From Brevibacillus migulae (GTDB taxonomy: Bacteria > Bacillota > Bacilli > Brevibacillales > Brevibacillaceae), in NCBI RefSeq assembly GCF_004521915.1, contig NZ_SDKD01000010.1, forward strand, positions 68,213-132,212: a stretch of DNA of 64,000 nt. Direction: 5' to 3'. The notes under the pieces are model-generated. The model saw nothing but the letters and a program-made list of their open reading frames with translations. It ran no database searches and was not told the DNA's origin. Shown here one piece after another: positions 43,633 through 53,668 of the stretch (positions are counted from its first letter, which is position 1; each line of letters opens with the position of its first letter). The position numbers were made by a program, and so were the translations under genes.

Positions 43633-44127
43633 CTAGGAAATGGACTGACCTGCCAACAGTTTGTGCAAATCCTCTGCGATTACCTCCGGCTCCGTACGTG
43701 CAGGATATTGCTTCAGCACGTTGCCATTCCCATCGACGAGGAATTTTACGAAATTCCACTCGATTTCACCTGTACGGTACGGTTCTGCCACATGATTCAC
43801 CAAATACGTATACAGCGGATGAGCATGCTCGCCTTTTACATCGATTTTGGCAAACAGCGGAAAAGTCACCTGGTAATTCAAGTCGCAAAAGCTCTGGATC
43901 TCTTCATTGGTTCCCGGCTCCTGGTTCATGAACTGATTGCAAGGGAAACCAAGCACCTCTACCCCCGCGTCTTTGAATGTCTCGTAAAGATGCTGCAATC
44001 CTTTGTATTGCGGTGTCAGTCCGCATTTACTGGCCGTATTGACAATGACGAGTGTTTTTCCTTTGTAGTCTGCCATTGACTTTTCTTCATTATGGATCGT
44101 TTTGACGGTGTAATCATAGATAGACAT
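43633..44127 (-). CDS. gpx: glutathione peroxidase-family thiol peroxidase
   Basis: The 164-residue enzyme has a peroxidatic Cys35 in ASKCGLTPQYKGLQ, the FPCNQF loop, and WNFVKFLVDG with the catalytic-tetrad Trp. Cys is encoded by TGC, not a selenocysteine codon, so it reduces organic hydroperoxides using thioredoxin-like partners rather than glutathione. The ATG at 44127 has AAAGGAG 9 bases upstream. A palindromic operator and consensus-like promoter lie upstream, suggesting a peroxide-sensing repressor. Confidence 0.93.
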   Translation of the reverse strand: MSIYDYTVKTIHNEEKSMADYKGKTLVIVNTASKCGLTPQYKGLQHLYETFKDAGVEVLGFPCNQFMNQEPGTNEEIQSFCDLNYQVTFPLFAKIDVKGEHAHPLYTYLVNHVAEPYRTGEIEWNFVKFLVDGNGNVLKQYPARTEPEVIAEDLHKLLAGQSIS

Positions 44128-44153
44128 CTGAATATTCTCCTTTGTTCCTGCAT

Positions 44154-44173
44154 TTAAATTGTGCACAATTTAA
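44154..44173 (-). promoter_or_regulatory. 20-base perfect palindrome in the gpx leader (OhrR/MarR-type operator)
   Basis: TTAAATTGTGCACAATTTAA reads identically on both strands. It lies between the -10 (44189) and the gpx ribosome site, where a bound repressor would block transcription. The AATTGT half-sites resemble OhrR-type operators. Confidence 0.72.
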
Positions 44174-44188
44174 TTTTTATTTGCTTTC

Positions 44189-44217
44189 ATTTTATTTTCT
44201 TGTACAGATTTTGTCAA
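44189..44217 (-). promoter_or_regulatory. promoter of gpx
   Basis: On the minus strand TTGACA (44212-44217), a 17-base spacer, then TAAAAT (44189-44194). Confidence 0.85.
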
Positions 44218-44258
44218 TTCCGAGCATGCAATAGACCTATGATCCAGTCGCTCTCTGC

Positions 44259-44308
44259 AAAAAGAGACCGCCCAATCCGCATTGCTCGCGAATGGCACGG
44301 CCTCTTTT
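44259..44308 (-). terminator. terminator of glutamate synthase
   Basis: AAAAGAG-CCG pairs with CGG-CTCTTTT, with an inner GCCATTCGC/GCGGATTGGGC stem. The T-run follows on the minus strand. Confidence 0.83.
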
Positions 44309-44324
44309 CACCTTTGCTCACTGT

Positions 44325-47300
44325 TTACTTTGCGGCTGTGACTTTTTCTTGTTCTGTCTTCTTCACCGCTTCCTTCTTACTGCCTTTTTTCTGGCTTTGT
44401 TCGAAGGCGAGCAAGATGGCTTCCTGACGTCTCATCCCCGATTTTTCCAGTTCTTCGATCGTCAATACGATTTGCTTGTAATCTTTTGGAATCACTTTGA
44501 CGAACTTGCTTACCGTCTGCTCCCATTGCTCAAGCAATCTTTGCGCTTTTGGACTGCCGGTATAAGCGACGTGGTTTTGCAGCAGGGCTTTTACCTCTGC
44601 GATGTCGCGCTGTTCCGTCAACTTCTCGATCAGCACCATTTCTTTGTTGCACAGTTTTTCAAATTGGGATTCATCCTCTACCAGCACATACGCTGTACCG
44701 CCGGACATCCCTGCCGCGAAGTTTTTGCCAACGGAACCGAGGATCACGACACGTCCGCCAGTCATGTATTCACAGCCGTGGTTGCCAACACCTTCCACTA
44801 CAGCGGTTACACCACTGTTGCGTACGCAGAAGCGCTCTCCTGCGACCCCATTGATATAGGCTTCGCCTGCTGTCGCTCCATAGAATGCAACGTTCCCAAT
44901 AATAATGTTGTCCTCTGGTGCAAACGTGGCATTTTCTTTTGGAGATACGATGATTTTTCCGCCGGACAAACCTTTGCCGACATAATCGTTGGCGTCGCCG
45001 TTCAATTGAATCGTGATTCCTCTCGGTACGAATGCCCCCAAGCTTTGGCCAGCAGATCCTGCCAGCTGCAGACGAATCGTATCTTCAGGAAGTCCATGCT
45101 GTCCGTAGCGCTTGGTCACTTCGCTTCCCAGAATGGTCCCTGTTACACGATGAATATTGCTGATCGGCAGGGAAACCTCTACAGGTATCTGTTTCTCGAT
45201 CGCCGGTTTGCAAAGCTTCAACAGGGTGGTCCGATCCAGCGTCTCATCCAGCTTGTGGTCTTGCGGATGCTGATAGAATGTCCCCACATCCTCTGCCACT
45301 TTTGGTTGATACAGGAGTGCGGAAAGATCCAGATGCTTCGCTTTCCAATGCTCCTTCGCCTTTTGATTCATGGTCAACACCTGGCTTTGACCGATCATTT
45401 CCTCGATCGTATGGAAACCGAGCTCCGCCATGATCTCGCGAACTTCCCGGGCTACGAAGCGCATGAAATTCACGGTATGCTGCGGATCCCCTTTGAACTT
45501 TTTGCGCAGATCCGGATTTTGTGTCGCAACCCCGACCGGGCAAGTATCCAGGTGACATACGCGAGCCATCACACAACCGATGGAGACCAACGGTGCGGTA
45601 GCAAACCCGAACTCTTCTGCTCCCAGCAGAGCTGCCACGACTACATCACGCCCGGTCAGCATTTTTCCGTCTGTTTCTACAACTACGCGGTCGCGCAGCT
45701 GATTCAACAGCAATGTCTGATGGGTTTCAGCCAGCCCCAGCTCCCAAGGCATGCCGGCATGCTTGATGCTCGATTTTGGCGATGCCCCTGTACCGCCATC
45801 ATGTCCGCTGATGACGATGACATCGGCTAGGCCCTTCGCCACTCCGGCTGCAATCGTGCCAACACCGGCTTTCGATACCAACTTCACGCTGATGCGTGCC
45901 TTTGGATTGGCGTTTTTCAAGTCAAAGATCAACTGAGCTAAATCTTCAATCGAGTAAATGTCATGATGCGGCGGAGGGGAAATCAGCCCTACCCCAGGGG
46001 TCGAACCGCGAACCTCGGCAACCCAAGGATATACTTTGTTTCCTGGCAGCTGTCCGCCTTCGCCCGGTTTTGCGCCTTGCGCCATTTTGATTTGGATTTC
46101 TGTCGCGTTCACCAAGTAGTGACTGGATACGCCGAATCTTCCAGAAGCGACTTGTTTGATCGCGCTGCGGCGTGAATCGCCATTTTCATCTATCTGGTAG
46201 CGCTGCGGATCTTCTCCGCCTTCACCGCTGTTGCTCTTCGCACCCAGACGATTCATCGCGATTGCCAGTGTCTCGTGCGCTTCTTTACTGAGTGAACCGT
46301 ATGACATCGCACCGGTTTTAAAACGGTGTACGATCGAGTCAACCGATTCTACCTCACTCAACGGGATCGGTTTGCGGTCAGATTTGAAATCGAGCAAGTG
46401 ACGCAAGAAGACGAACTTCTCTTCATTCACCAGCTGAGAATATTGCTTATATTGTTCATAATCCCCTTCACGGACAGCTTTTTGCAGCGCATGAACGGTT
46501 TTCGGGTTGAACAGGTGGTACTCGCCGTCTCTTCTGAATTGGAAGTCGCTTCCAGGCTCCAACTTCTCCTCTTGCTGATCTGCTGCAAATGCTTTCTGAT
46601 GGCGCATCAGTGTTTCCTCCGCAATGACCTGGAGGGTAATCCCGCCAATTTGCGAAGAGGTACGGGTAAAGTAACGATCGATCACAGACTGATCAATGCC
46701 CACCGCTTCGAAGATTTGTGCGCCGCGGTAGCTTTGGATGGTCGAAATGCCCATTTTGGACATGACCTTGACGACACCTTCCACAGCTGTTTGCAGGTAG
46801 ATTCCTGTCGCAGCCTCCAGCGATGTATCCTTGATTTGCTCCGCTTCGATTAACGCTTGAATCGTATCTAGCGCCAAATACGGATTGACAGCATCTGCTC
46901 CGTACCCAATCAGCATGGCGAACTGGTGCACATCGCGCGGTTCTCCCGATTCCAGCAGCAAACTAGCTTTTGTCCGTGTACCCTCACGCACCAGATGATG
47001 ATGGAGACCGCTTACGGCAAGCAAGGCTGGGATGGCTGCCTGCTGTCCGCTCATGTCACGATCGGACAGGATCAACAAGCTGTAGCCTTCCGCAATAGCG
47101 AGATCCGCTGCGGCAAACAATTCATCCAATGCTGCGGCGAGTTCCTCTTCTCCTCCCCCCGCCGGGAACAAGATCGGCAGTGTTTTCGCCTGGAATTTCT
47201 CTTCATTATGGTGGCGAAGGGCTGCCAATTGCTGATTGGAGAGCAAGGGAGACTGCAAGCGGATGCGGTGGCAATTGCTTGCATCCGGCTCCAACAAGTT

Positions 47301-48935
47301 GCCTTCCGCCCCGAGGAAGGAAAGCGTCGACGTTACGCATGCTTCGCGAAGTGCGTCAATTGGCGGGTTGGTCACCTGCGCAAACGACTGTTTGAAATAG
47401 TTGTAGAGCAGCTGGGAACGATCAGATAACACCGCGAGCGGCATATCAATCCCCATGGAACCAATTGGATCCTTGTGCTCAACCACCATGGGAGTAATGA
47501 TTTTTCCAACCTCTTCCTGTGTATAGCCAAACGCTTTTTGCCATGCCAGCAGCTTCTCACCTTCCAGCGCAGCCGGAGCTTTGCTCTCAGGGAAATCCGC
47601 GAGAGTGACCACATTTTCTTTTACCCATTCCTGATACGGCTGTTCAGTGGCGATACGCTGCTTGATCTCTTGATCAGAGACGATTCGCCCTTCTTCCAGG
47701 TCAACCAAGAGCATTCGTCCTGGGCTCAACCGTCCTTTTTGCACGATTTTCTCTTCTGGAACCTCCAGTACACCTACCTCAGACGAGAAGATGATGGTAT
47801 CATCGGAGGTAACATAGTATCGAGCGGGACGCAAGCCATTGCGGTCCAGAATCGCCCCGATTTGTTTGCCGTCGGTGAACGATATCGCGGTCGGTCCGTC
47901 CCATGGCTCCATTAGGCTGCTGTGGTATTCATAAAACGCCTTTTTGGCTTCATCGATCTGTTCATCCTGATCCCATGGTTCAGGAATCAGCATCATGGCT
48001 ACATGCGGCAGCGAGCGGCCAGCGAGCGTGAAAAACTCGACGCAGTTATCCAAGATTGCGGAGTCACTGCCCTGCATATCGATAACCGGCAGCACTTTTT
48101 CCAGATCCGCGCCAAACGCTTTGGATTGGAACATCTTTTCCCGAGCCGTCATCCAGTTGATGTTGCCCTGCAGCGTATTGATCTCCCCGTTGTGAATCAG
48201 ATAGCGGTTCGGATGCGCACGCTCCCAGGTCGGAAATGTATTCGTGCTAAAGCGAGAGTGTACAACGGAAAACACGGAGGCAAACGTTGGATCCTGCAAA
48301 TCCAGATAGTAGGCATCCAATTGCCCCGGTGTTAATAATCCTTTAAATACGATGGTGCGGCTGGACATCGATGCGGCATAGAAGCCCTCTGTCGCGATTC
48401 GCTCCATCTGCTTGCGGATCACATACAGCTTGCGTTCGAAGGCAAGGGAATCGGTATGCTCTGCACTTGCCCCGATAAATACCTGGCGGATAAACGGTTG
48501 GCTGGCACGCGCTGTTTTGCCCAGCTTGGTTTCATCCGTAGGCACGGTTCTCCAGCCGAGAAGCTGTTGGCCTTCTGCCTGCACAATCGCTTCCAGTTGT
48601 TTTTCGTATTGAGAGCGGAGTGCTTCGTCCTGCGGCAGAAACAGCATGCCGACTCCGTATCTGCCCTGTGCCGGAAGGGAGATGTTCAACTCCGCACAAG
48701 CTTTGACAAAAAATGCATGCGGAAGCTGTGTCAAAATCCCTGCACCATCACCAGTTTCCGGGTCACTTCCCTGACCTCCGCGGTGCTCAAGCTGGCAGAG
48801 GATTTGCAATCCGTCTTTCACGATCTGGTGTGTCGCCTGTAACTTCAAATTGGCAATAAATCCGATCCCGCAAGCATCGTGTTCAAACATGGGATCATAG
48901 AGGCCTTGCTTCGTTGGAAGTCCTTTCATGGTCAT
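44325..48935 (-). CDS. gltB: glutamate synthase (NADPH) large subunit
   Basis: The 1536-residue protein (gltA in B. subtilis naming) has an N-terminal propeptide ending before Cys22 (EHDACGIGF), the glutaminase nucleophile of class II amidotransferases. Later come the FMN-binding domain (SSGEGG-like [31 protein letters not shown]), the 3Fe-4S ligands [12 protein letters not shown], and the C-terminal GXGXG repeat domain ([15 protein letters not shown]). It makes two glutamates from glutamine and 2-oxoglutarate. The ATG at 48935 has AAGGAG 8 bases upstream. It is followed at once by a terminator, and no small (NADPH-flavin) subunit gene follows, unlike the usual gltAB order. It is divergent from gltC. 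Confidence 0.96.
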   Translation of the reverse strand: MTMKGLPTKQGLYDPMFEHDACGIGFIANLKLQATHQIVKDGLQILCQLEHRGGQGSDPETGDGAGILTQLPHAFFVKACAELNISLPAQGRYGVGMLFLPQDEALRSQYEKQLEAIVQAEGQQLLGWRTVPTDETKLGKTARASQPFIRQVFIGASAEHTDSLAFERKLYVIRKQMERIATEGFYAASMSSRTIVFKGLLTPGQLDAYYLDLQDPTFASVFSVVHSRFSTNTFPTWERAHPNRYLIHNGEINTLQGNINWMTAREKMFQSKAFGADLEKVLPVIDMQGSDSAILDNCVEFFTLAGRSLPHVAMMLIPEPWDQDEQIDEAKKAFYEYHSSLMEPWDGPTAISFTDGKQIGAILDRNGLRPARYYVTSDDTIIFSSEVGVLEVPEEKIVQKGRLSPGRMLLVDLEEGRIVSDQEIKQRIATEQPYQEWVKENVVTLADFPESKAPAALEGEKLLAWQKAFGYTQEEVGKIITPMVVEHKDPIGSMGIDMPLAVLSDRSQLLYNYFKQSFAQVTNPPIDALREACVTSTLSFLGAEGNLLEPDASNCHRIRLQSPLLSNQQLAALRHHNEEKFQAKTLPILFPAGGGEEELAAALDELFAAADLAIAEGYSLLILSDRDMSGQQAAIPALLAVSGLHHHLVREGTRTKASLLLESGEPRDVHQFAMLIGYGADAVNPYLALDTIQALIEAEQIKDTSLEAATGIYLQTAVEGVVKVMSKMGISTIQSYRGAQIFEAVGIDQSVIDRYFTRTSSQIGGITLQVIAEETLMRHQKAFAADQQEEKLEPGSDFQFRRDGEYHLFNPKTVHALQKAVREGDYEQYKQYSQLVNEEKFVFLRHLLDFKSDRKPIPLSEVESVDSIVHRFKTGAMSYGSLSKEAHETLAIAMNRLGAKSNSGEGGEDPQRYQIDENGDSRRSAIKQVASGRFGVSSHYLVNATEIQIKMAQGAKPGEGGQLPGNKVYPWVAEVRGSTPGVGLISPPPHHDIYSIEDLAQLIFDLKNANPKARISVKLVSKAGVGTIAAGVAKGLADVIVISGHDGGTGASPKSSIKHAGMPWELGLAETHQTLLLNQLRDRVVVETDGKMLTGRDVVVAALLGAEEFGFATAPLVSIGCVMARVCHLDTCPVGVATQNPDLRKKFKGDPQHTVNFMRFVAREVREIMAELGFHTIEEMIGQSQVLTMNQKAKEHWKAKHLDLSALLYQPKVAEDVGTFYQHPQDHKLDETLDRTTLLKLCKPAIEKQIPVEVSLPISNIHRVTGTILGSEVTKRYGQHGLPEDTIRLQLAGSAGQSLGAFVPRGITIQLNGDANDYVGKGLSGGKIIVSPKENATFAPEDNIIIGNVAFYGATAGEAYINGVAGERFCVRNSGVTAVVEGVGNHGCEYMTGGRVVILGSVGKNFAAGMSGGTAYVLVEDESQFEKLCNKEMVLIEKLTEQRDIAEVKALLQNHVAYTGSPKAQRLLEQWEQTVSKFVKVIPKDYKQIVLTIEELEKSGMRRQEAILLAFEQSQKKGSKKEAVKKTEQEKVTAAK

Positions 48936-49065
48936 GGTATCCACTCCTTCTCTCTCTATCGATTCTAAACAACCGGTCTTTTTTGAATATTCCGTCTCAA
49001 AAGCTTAAACATTTGCTCTCCCCCCACATCCATGTGAGAGGTTTTTCGCCACAAAAATGTTCTTC

Positions 49066-49093
49066 GCTATAGTTAACATTTTAGATTGGTCAA
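49066..49093 (-). promoter_or_regulatory. probable promoter of the glutamate synthase gene
   Basis: On the minus strand TTGACC (49088-49093), 16 bases, then TATAGC (49066-49071). The -35 overlaps the -35 of divergent gltC, a setting suited to LysR control. Confidence 0.55.
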
Positions 49094-49114
49094 TTCATAC
49101 AAACAATATATAAT
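49086..49114 (+). promoter_or_regulatory. probable promoter of gltC
   Basis: TTGGTC (49086-49091), 17 bases, then a consensus TATAAT (49109-49114). Confidence 0.65.
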
Positions 49115-49165
49115 TTGTGTAAGAACAATCGCAAAACGAGATGAATTGGGAATGGGGGGATCAGC

Positions 49166-50071
49166 ATGGAGCTTCGCCAGCTGCAATACTTTATTGAAGT
49201 GGCCACCAGAGAGCACGTAACAGAAGCGTCGCATGTGCTTCATGTGGCCCAATCCGCCATCAGCCGGCAAATCGCCAATCTGGAGTCCGAGCTTGGCGTC
49301 CAGCTTTTTATCCGCGAAGGACGAAACGTCAAGCTTACGGTGGTCGGAAAGATCTTTCTGGAGCATGCCAAGATGGCGATCAACGAAATTGACAAAGCCA
49401 AACAAAAAATAGAGGAGTTTCTCGATCCGGAGCATGGGACCATCCGCGTCGGCTTCGCCAGCAGTCTGGCTGCGAATCCTCTGCCTACAGTCATATCCGC
49501 CTTCCGCGCCCGGTATCCGGATATCGGTTTTCAATTGAAGCAAGGATCGTACAAGCATCTGATCGAGTGGGTCATTAACGGGGAGATCGATATCGCTTTT
49601 CTCGGTCCCGTCCCTACGCATGTGAAGGAGGTCAAGAGCCAGATCTTTTTTGCGGAAAATATCATGGCGCTGCTGCCAACCAAGCATCCGCTGGCCGAAC
49701 AGCCCTCAATTCGTCTGAGCCAGCTGCAAAATGATACGTTCGTCCTCTTCCCGCCGGATTTTATTCTGCGCGAAATCGTAGTGAACGCCTGTGCGCAGGT
49801 CGGTTACAAGCCAAAAGTTTCCTTTGAAGGCGAAGACATCGATGCGATCAAGGGACTAGTGGCCGCCGGACTAGGCGTGACTCTGCTGCCGGAGGTTACC
49901 TTAACGGACAATATGCCCCGTGGAACGGTAAAGCTGCCGATCAGTGAACCGAATGTGACCCGCACCGTAGGGATAATCAGTCCGAACAATCGCGAGCTGC
50001 CCCCTTCGGAGAAGTTGTTTTATGATTTTCTGAAGGAGTTCTTCCAAGTATTGAATAAGTTTAGTTATTAA
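49166..50071 (+). CDS. gltC: LysR-family regulator GltC
   Basis: The 301-residue protein starts MELRQLQYFIEVATREHVTEA with the LysR winged helix (SQ-type AQSAISRQIANLESELGVQLF) and an effector domain (IRVGFASSLAANPLPTVISAF and GLGVTLLPEV). It is divergent from the glutamate synthase large-subunit gene, the same arrangement as B. subtilis gltC-gltAB, where GltC activates gltAB in response to 2-oxoglutarate and represses itself. GGGGGG lies 6 bases before the ATG. It ends in a good terminator. Confidence 0.93.
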   Translation: MELRQLQYFIEVATREHVTEASHVLHVAQSAISRQIANLESELGVQLFIREGRNVKLTVVGKIFLEHAKMAINEIDKAKQKIEEFLDPEHGTIRVGFASSLAANPLPTVISAFRARYPDIGFQLKQGSYKHLIEWVINGEIDIAFLGPVPTHVKEVKSQIFFAENIMALLPTKHPLAEQPSIRLSQLQNDTFVLFPPDFILREIVVNACAQVGYKPKVSFEGEDIDAIKGLVAAGLGVTLLPEVTLTDNMPRGTVKLPISEPNVTRTVGIISPNNRELPPSEKLFYDFLKEFFQVLNKFSY

Positions 50072-50079
50072 AGAAAAAG

Positions 50080-50111
50080 AAAAATGACATCCGCGGCGAT
50101 GTCATTTTTTT
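50080..50111 (+). terminator. terminator of gltC
   Basis: AAAAATGACATC pairs with GATGTCATTTTT around a 6-base loop, followed by more T residues. Confidence 0.93.
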
Positions 50112-50162
50112 ATGGGTTTCTCAACTGGTAGCGTGAAATCTGTGATCCATTCTCCCCGCAAT

Positions 50163-50609
50163 CTATCTTATGTAGCCCACTACGTGATTTACCTTCTCAA
50201 GGTCCTGTGGCTGAATCTTCAATGTCGCTTGTGGCAGCCCAGTGCCCCCATACACATAGCGAAATCGGTATAACTCTCTATCTATAATCGTCGGAATGTT
50301 TGGATTCACCAACGATACACTTCCAATCTTGCAGCCCGTCACCTGCTCTACTTCTGAAGGTATTGCTAGTTTGATGTCTTGAATCTGCAATAGCTCCTTC
50401 AGTGTATCAAACGCGACACGTCCGTAATCACCGGAAATGATCAACGCATAATAGCCTTTTTCTGTCCTTAACAGAAGTGTTGGGGCAGTTTGTCCAATAT
50501 GAATACCAAAAAACGCAGCACCTTCCTGAGCTGTATGAATGGGCTTACCATGTTCGATAATTTCATAATCAATTTGTTGATTCACTAGAATTGACAGCAA
50601 TGCGTCCAT
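50163..50609 (-). CDS. YbaK/EbsC-type aminoacyl-tRNA deacylase
   Basis: The 148-residue protein has the YbaK/ProRS-editing fold: an N-terminal IDYEIIEHGKPIHTAQEGAAFFG, a middle LLLRTEKGYYALIISGDYGRV, and the catalytic-lysine region KLAIPSEVEQVTGCKIGSVSL. Such proteins clear mischarged Cys- or Ala-tRNA(Pro). The ATG at 50609 lies in a convergent-to-divergent gap with no strong ribosome site, so the start is tentative. Confidence 0.83.
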   Translation of the reverse strand: MDALLSILVNQQIDYEIIEHGKPIHTAQEGAAFFGIHIGQTAPTLLLRTEKGYYALIISGDYGRVAFDTLKELLQIQDIKLAIPSEVEQVTGCKIGSVSLVNPNIPTIIDRELYRFRYVYGGTGLPQATLKIQPQDLEKVNHVVGYIR

Positions 50610-50836
50610 TGCCTACCCTCTTTCCAAAAAGGAATTTTTCGATACACGCTAATAAAACGATTCGACTTATTCAAAGAGTTTCCTTTTTCTGGTATACCAG
50701 TATTTCTGCCCGATTCATTGCGAAAGAACGATTTTTGTGTCTGTATCATGTACGGTATCAGACTACAGCAAACCCCGGCCCAATCCAATACCATATAGTA
50801 TTTAGACCTCTGGATGATAAAGGGGAATCCTGCGGC

Positions 50837-51556
50837 ATGAAAAAACAAAAGAAAATTATCATCGGGATTGCTTTTAACTCAAAAAAGCTAAAATACAACC
50901 GCAAAAAGAGATTTTCAGCACGGTGGATTCAAAAACGGATGAGCATTTTTATGCGGTATACCCGAAGGAGTTTGCAAAAACAGAGCAATCAAGATTTTGA
51001 AGCTCTCGTGGAGTATGAGGACCGTTCTCGAAAGACAATAAAAAAAGAGCTGGCCAAGTACAGAAAATTTCCGAAAAATATCAAATTTATCCCTAAGAGC
51101 ATGTATCAAACATGCATCAGGAAACGACTGAACGGTTATCGTTATTTATATTTGGTCCGTTTGGATTCCGACGATTTGTACCGGAAAAGCTATATTCAAC
51201 AGCTCAAAAATCATCACGCAGGAAAGGGAATTTCAGCCATTATTAACCAATACGGCTATATGTATGACACGAAAAAGAAGTGGATCGCACCGATGTACGC
51301 AAAATCGCCAGCATTTTATACCTTAATCTATAAGGTAAAAGATTATTTGAAAGGGAAACGGTATCGACTTCCCGGTGGACATCCCGCGGTCATTCGCCTG
51401 CGTCACGATAAACTGCGGCTCCGCAACTATGTTCACATCATCCACACAGGGAATACGACAAGCAAGTTTCGTTCGAAGCGGAATAAAACCATAGACACAA
51501 CACGTATCGTGAAACATCCTCGTCAAGTGAATCGGATCCTTTCTTCATTCATGTGA
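50837..51556 (+). CDS. glycosyltransferase, putative rhamnosyltransferase type
   Basis: The 239-residue, strongly basic protein begins MKKQKKIIIGIAFNSKKLK with many Lys and Arg residues. It carries YLYLVRLDSDDLYRKSYIQQL, the DxDD-containing donor-site block of a putative rhamnosyltransferase family, and later GGHPAVIRLRHDKLRLRNYVHIIHTGNTT. This suggests a GT-A-like enzyme acting on surface or spore polysaccharide. The ATG at 50837 follows GGGGA at 11 bases. It is not part of a polysaccharide cluster. Confidence 0.72.
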   Translation: MKKQKKIIIGIAFNSKKLKYNRKKRFSARWIQKRMSIFMRYTRRSLQKQSNQDFEALVEYEDRSRKTIKKELAKYRKFPKNIKFIPKSMYQTCIRKRLNGYRYLYLVRLDSDDLYRKSYIQQLKNHHAGKGISAIINQYGYMYDTKKKWIAPMYAKSPAFYTLIYKVKDYLKGKRYRLPGGHPAVIRLRHDKLRLRNYVHIIHTGNTTSKFRSKRNKTIDTTRIVKHPRQVNRILSSFM

Positions 51557-51658
51557 GAAAAGTCAATGAAAAGCCGCCCATACAAGAATTGGGCTTGTTC
51601 AGGATCGATGGCAAGTCAGAAATCGCAACAGTTTCCGTGTGGTCTTTCCCTCGACCTG

Positions 51659-51693
51659 AAAAAAGAGCTCCCCCATTTTGGAGGAGCTCTTTG
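51659..51693 (-). terminator. terminator of the secreted amidohydrolase gene
   Basis: AAAGAGCTCC pairs with GGAGCTCTTT; the T-run follows on the minus strand. Confidence 0.88.
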
Positions 51694-51719
51694 CAAGCGA
51701 TGAAACTTTCAAATTATCC

Positions 51720-53453
51720 TTATTGAAACGACTCGCTGCGGTATACCTCTTTCCCTTCAAAAAGGGTCCACAGTACCTTCGTTTTGTTAATTTCCGATGC
51801 TGGAATCTTGAACAGGTTTTTGTCCAATACAACCAGATCCGCTTTTTTGCCTACTTCGAGCGAGCCCGTGATGTCATCTACGAAGTTGGCATAGGCTCCG
51901 TTAATCGTAAAGCTCGCGATCATGTCATCGAGCGTCGCTCTTTCGCTTGGATTGGCGACATCTGCCAAATCCGTTTTCCCTTCTTCGATGCGGGTCACTC
52001 CTTGCTGGATGCCATAGAGCGGTCCAAACTCTTGGGTGACAATATAGTCGCTGCCGGAAGCCATTACGACACCCGCATTGATCAAGCTCTTCATCGGATA
52101 CTCTTTGTCTGCGCGTTCCTTGCCCAGGTAAGGCACTTCAATTTCTTCATAAAAGCCTGGCTCCTTCAAAAACCAGAAAGGCTGTGGAACCCCTACCGCC
52201 CCGAGTTTTTTAAAGCGCTCAATATCTGCAGGATTCAGCAGCTGCAGGTGAACGACCGAGTGGCGGGAATCTCTTTTTCCGTTTGCTTTCTCGGCATATT
52301 CAAATCCATCCAGCGTGATTCGTGTGGCAGCATCGCCGATGGAGTGCACATGCAGCTGGAATCCTTCTTTGTCTGCAGCTGCAGCCGTTTCGTTATAGAC
52401 TTGCGGATCCCAGATCAATTGTCCATTGGTTTCTTTATGCTGATAGGGCTCCTCCAAATATCCGGTCGCGCCTTCCACGACACCGTCCAGGAACACTTTC
52501 ACCGCGTTGATTTGAAAATGAGGTCCTTTGTTTTCTTCACGAAGCTTGACAAACTGAGCAATTTGCTCGGCACCTTTGGTCGGATCGGCTGTAATCGCAT
52601 TGCGGAAGCGTACGGTCAGCTTGTCTTGTTCAGACAGCTGTTGATAGGCTTCCAGCACATTTGGATAGCGCAGCAAGTCGGGGTCACGGGCTGTCGTCAC
52701 TCCCCGCTCCGCCGCCAGCTCCTGATAGCTTTGAATGCCGTTCATATATTGCTCCACGGTCAACCCTGGAATTTTCTTCAACACCAGATCCATCGCTTTT
52801 TCGCGGAGCGTTCCGGAAGGCTCACCCGTCACAGGGTCGCGCTCGATTACTCCGCCCTCTGGGTTCGCGGTGTCCTTCTTGATTCCAGCCAATTCGAGGG
52901 CTTTGGAGTTCACCCAGAGTGAATGGCCATCATCTGATGTTAATGCGACCGGGATATCTTTTACGATTTCATCCAGCGCTTCCTTTCTCGGCCCGATTCC
53001 CGTCGCGACGGAATTGGTCCAGCCTCTGCCCTGGATGGCGACTTCATGCGGATGCTCGGAGACAAAGCTTTTGACGACCTCCTGATATTCCGCGATGCTG
53101 CCTGCGTAAAAAAGATCCACGGTGTAGATGAGACCCGTTGTTTTCGATGCATGGGTATGACTGTCTACAAAGCCGGGAAGCACCATCTTCCCTTGCAGAT
53201 CGACGACCTTCGTTTTCGGTCCCGTATAAGACTTCACACCTTCCTGGGAACCAACATAAATGATGGTGTCCCCTTTTACCGCGATGCTCTCCGCCCAGCT
53301 TCTGTTTTTATCTACGGTGTAGATGGCGCCGTTTTGCAAAATCAGGTCGGCTGCTTCCGCTGTTTTTCCGACATCTGCCGTTTGCCCATACACCGATGCT
53401 GGAGCAAGCAGAGAAGCTATGAGTGCAATGCTTGCCAGTTTTTTGATGAACAT
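51720..53453 (-). CDS. secreted YtcJ-like amidohydrolase
   Basis: The 577-residue protein has a Sec signal peptide (residues about 1-24, ALIASLLAPASVYGQ), the metal motif GFVDSHTHA, FHVHSIGDAAT-like LHVHSIGDAATRITLDGFE, a late MASGSDYIVT metal aspartate region, and the composite-domain end KKADLVVLDKNLF. It matches the YtcJ subgroup of amidohydrolases. Secretion is unusual for the group, so an extracellular or cell-wall amide is a likely but unknown substrate. ATG 53453 lies behind a GGGGGG ribosome site. Confidence 0.87.
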   Translation of the reverse strand: MFIKKLASIALIASLLAPASVYGQTADVGKTAEAADLILQNGAIYTVDKNRSWAESIAVKGDTIIYVGSQEGVKSYTGPKTKVVDLQGKMVLPGFVDSHTHASKTTGLIYTVDLFYAGSIAEYQEVVKSFVSEHPHEVAIQGRGWTNSVATGIGPRKEALDEIVKDIPVALTSDDGHSLWVNSKALELAGIKKDTANPEGGVIERDPVTGEPSGTLREKAMDLVLKKIPGLTVEQYMNGIQSYQELAAERGVTTARDPDLLRYPNVLEAYQQLSEQDKLTVRFRNAITADPTKGAEQIAQFVKLREENKGPHFQINAVKVFLDGVVEGATGYLEEPYQHKETNGQLIWDPQVYNETAAAADKEGFQLHVHSIGDAATRITLDGFEYAEKANGKRDSRHSVVHLQLLNPADIERFKKLGAVGVPQPFWFLKEPGFYEEIEVPYLGKERADKEYPMKSLINAGVVMASGSDYIVTQEFGPLYGIQQGVTRIEEGKTDLADVANPSERATLDDMIASFTINGAYANFVDDITGSLEVGKKADLVVLDKNLFKIPASEINKTKVLWTLFEGKEVYRSESFQ

Positions 53454-53501
53454 CTTGCCCCCCCTTTTTTGTAAATCTGTATAAAAATACATAACTTTTT
53501 C

Positions 53502-53530
53502 ATCATAATAAACAAGCAGACAATTGGCAA
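53502..53530 (-). promoter_or_regulatory. probable promoter of the amidohydrolase gene
   Basis: On the minus strand TTGCCA (53525-53530), 17 bases, then TATGAT (53502-53507). Confidence 0.7.
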
Positions 53531-53540
53531 TTCTTTTCAG

Positions 53541-53565
53541 AAAAACTTGGCAGCACCAAGTTTTT
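53541..53565 (-). terminator. second terminator-like hairpin after the oligopeptide-binding gene
   Basis: AAAAACTTGG pairs exactly with CCAAGTTTTT around a 5-base loop, just upstream of the amidohydrolase promoter. With the hairpin at 53622-53657 it makes tandem terminators. Confidence 0.65.
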
Positions 53566-53591
53566 GGCGGAGCCTAGCGGTTCTTATGTCG

Positions 53592-53607
53592 ATGAGAATA
53601 TTCTCAT
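53592..53607. promoter_or_regulatory. perfect 16-base palindrome upstream of the amidohydrolase gene
   Basis: ATGAGAATATTCTCAT is its own reverse complement. It lies between the two terminators and about 60-80 bases upstream of the amidohydrolase -35, so it may bind a regulator. No known Bacillus operator matches clearly. Confidence 0.5.
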
Positions 53608-53621
53608 TTCCTATCGACCAT

Positions 53622-53657
53622 AAAAAAGATCAGAGCGAAATGACTCTGATCTCTTTT
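53622..53657 (-). terminator. terminator of the oligopeptide-binding gene
   Basis: AAAGAGATCAGAG pairs with CTCTGATCTTTTTT; the T-run follows on the minus strand. Confidence 0.9.
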
Positions 53658-53668
53658 ATCTGCCATCT

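Noticed and set aside
44292..45830. Long plus-strand frame (over 500 codons) opposite glutamate synthase
   Set aside because: It is antisense to a strongly conserved gene, Cys- and His-rich without domain blocks, and has no ribosome site.
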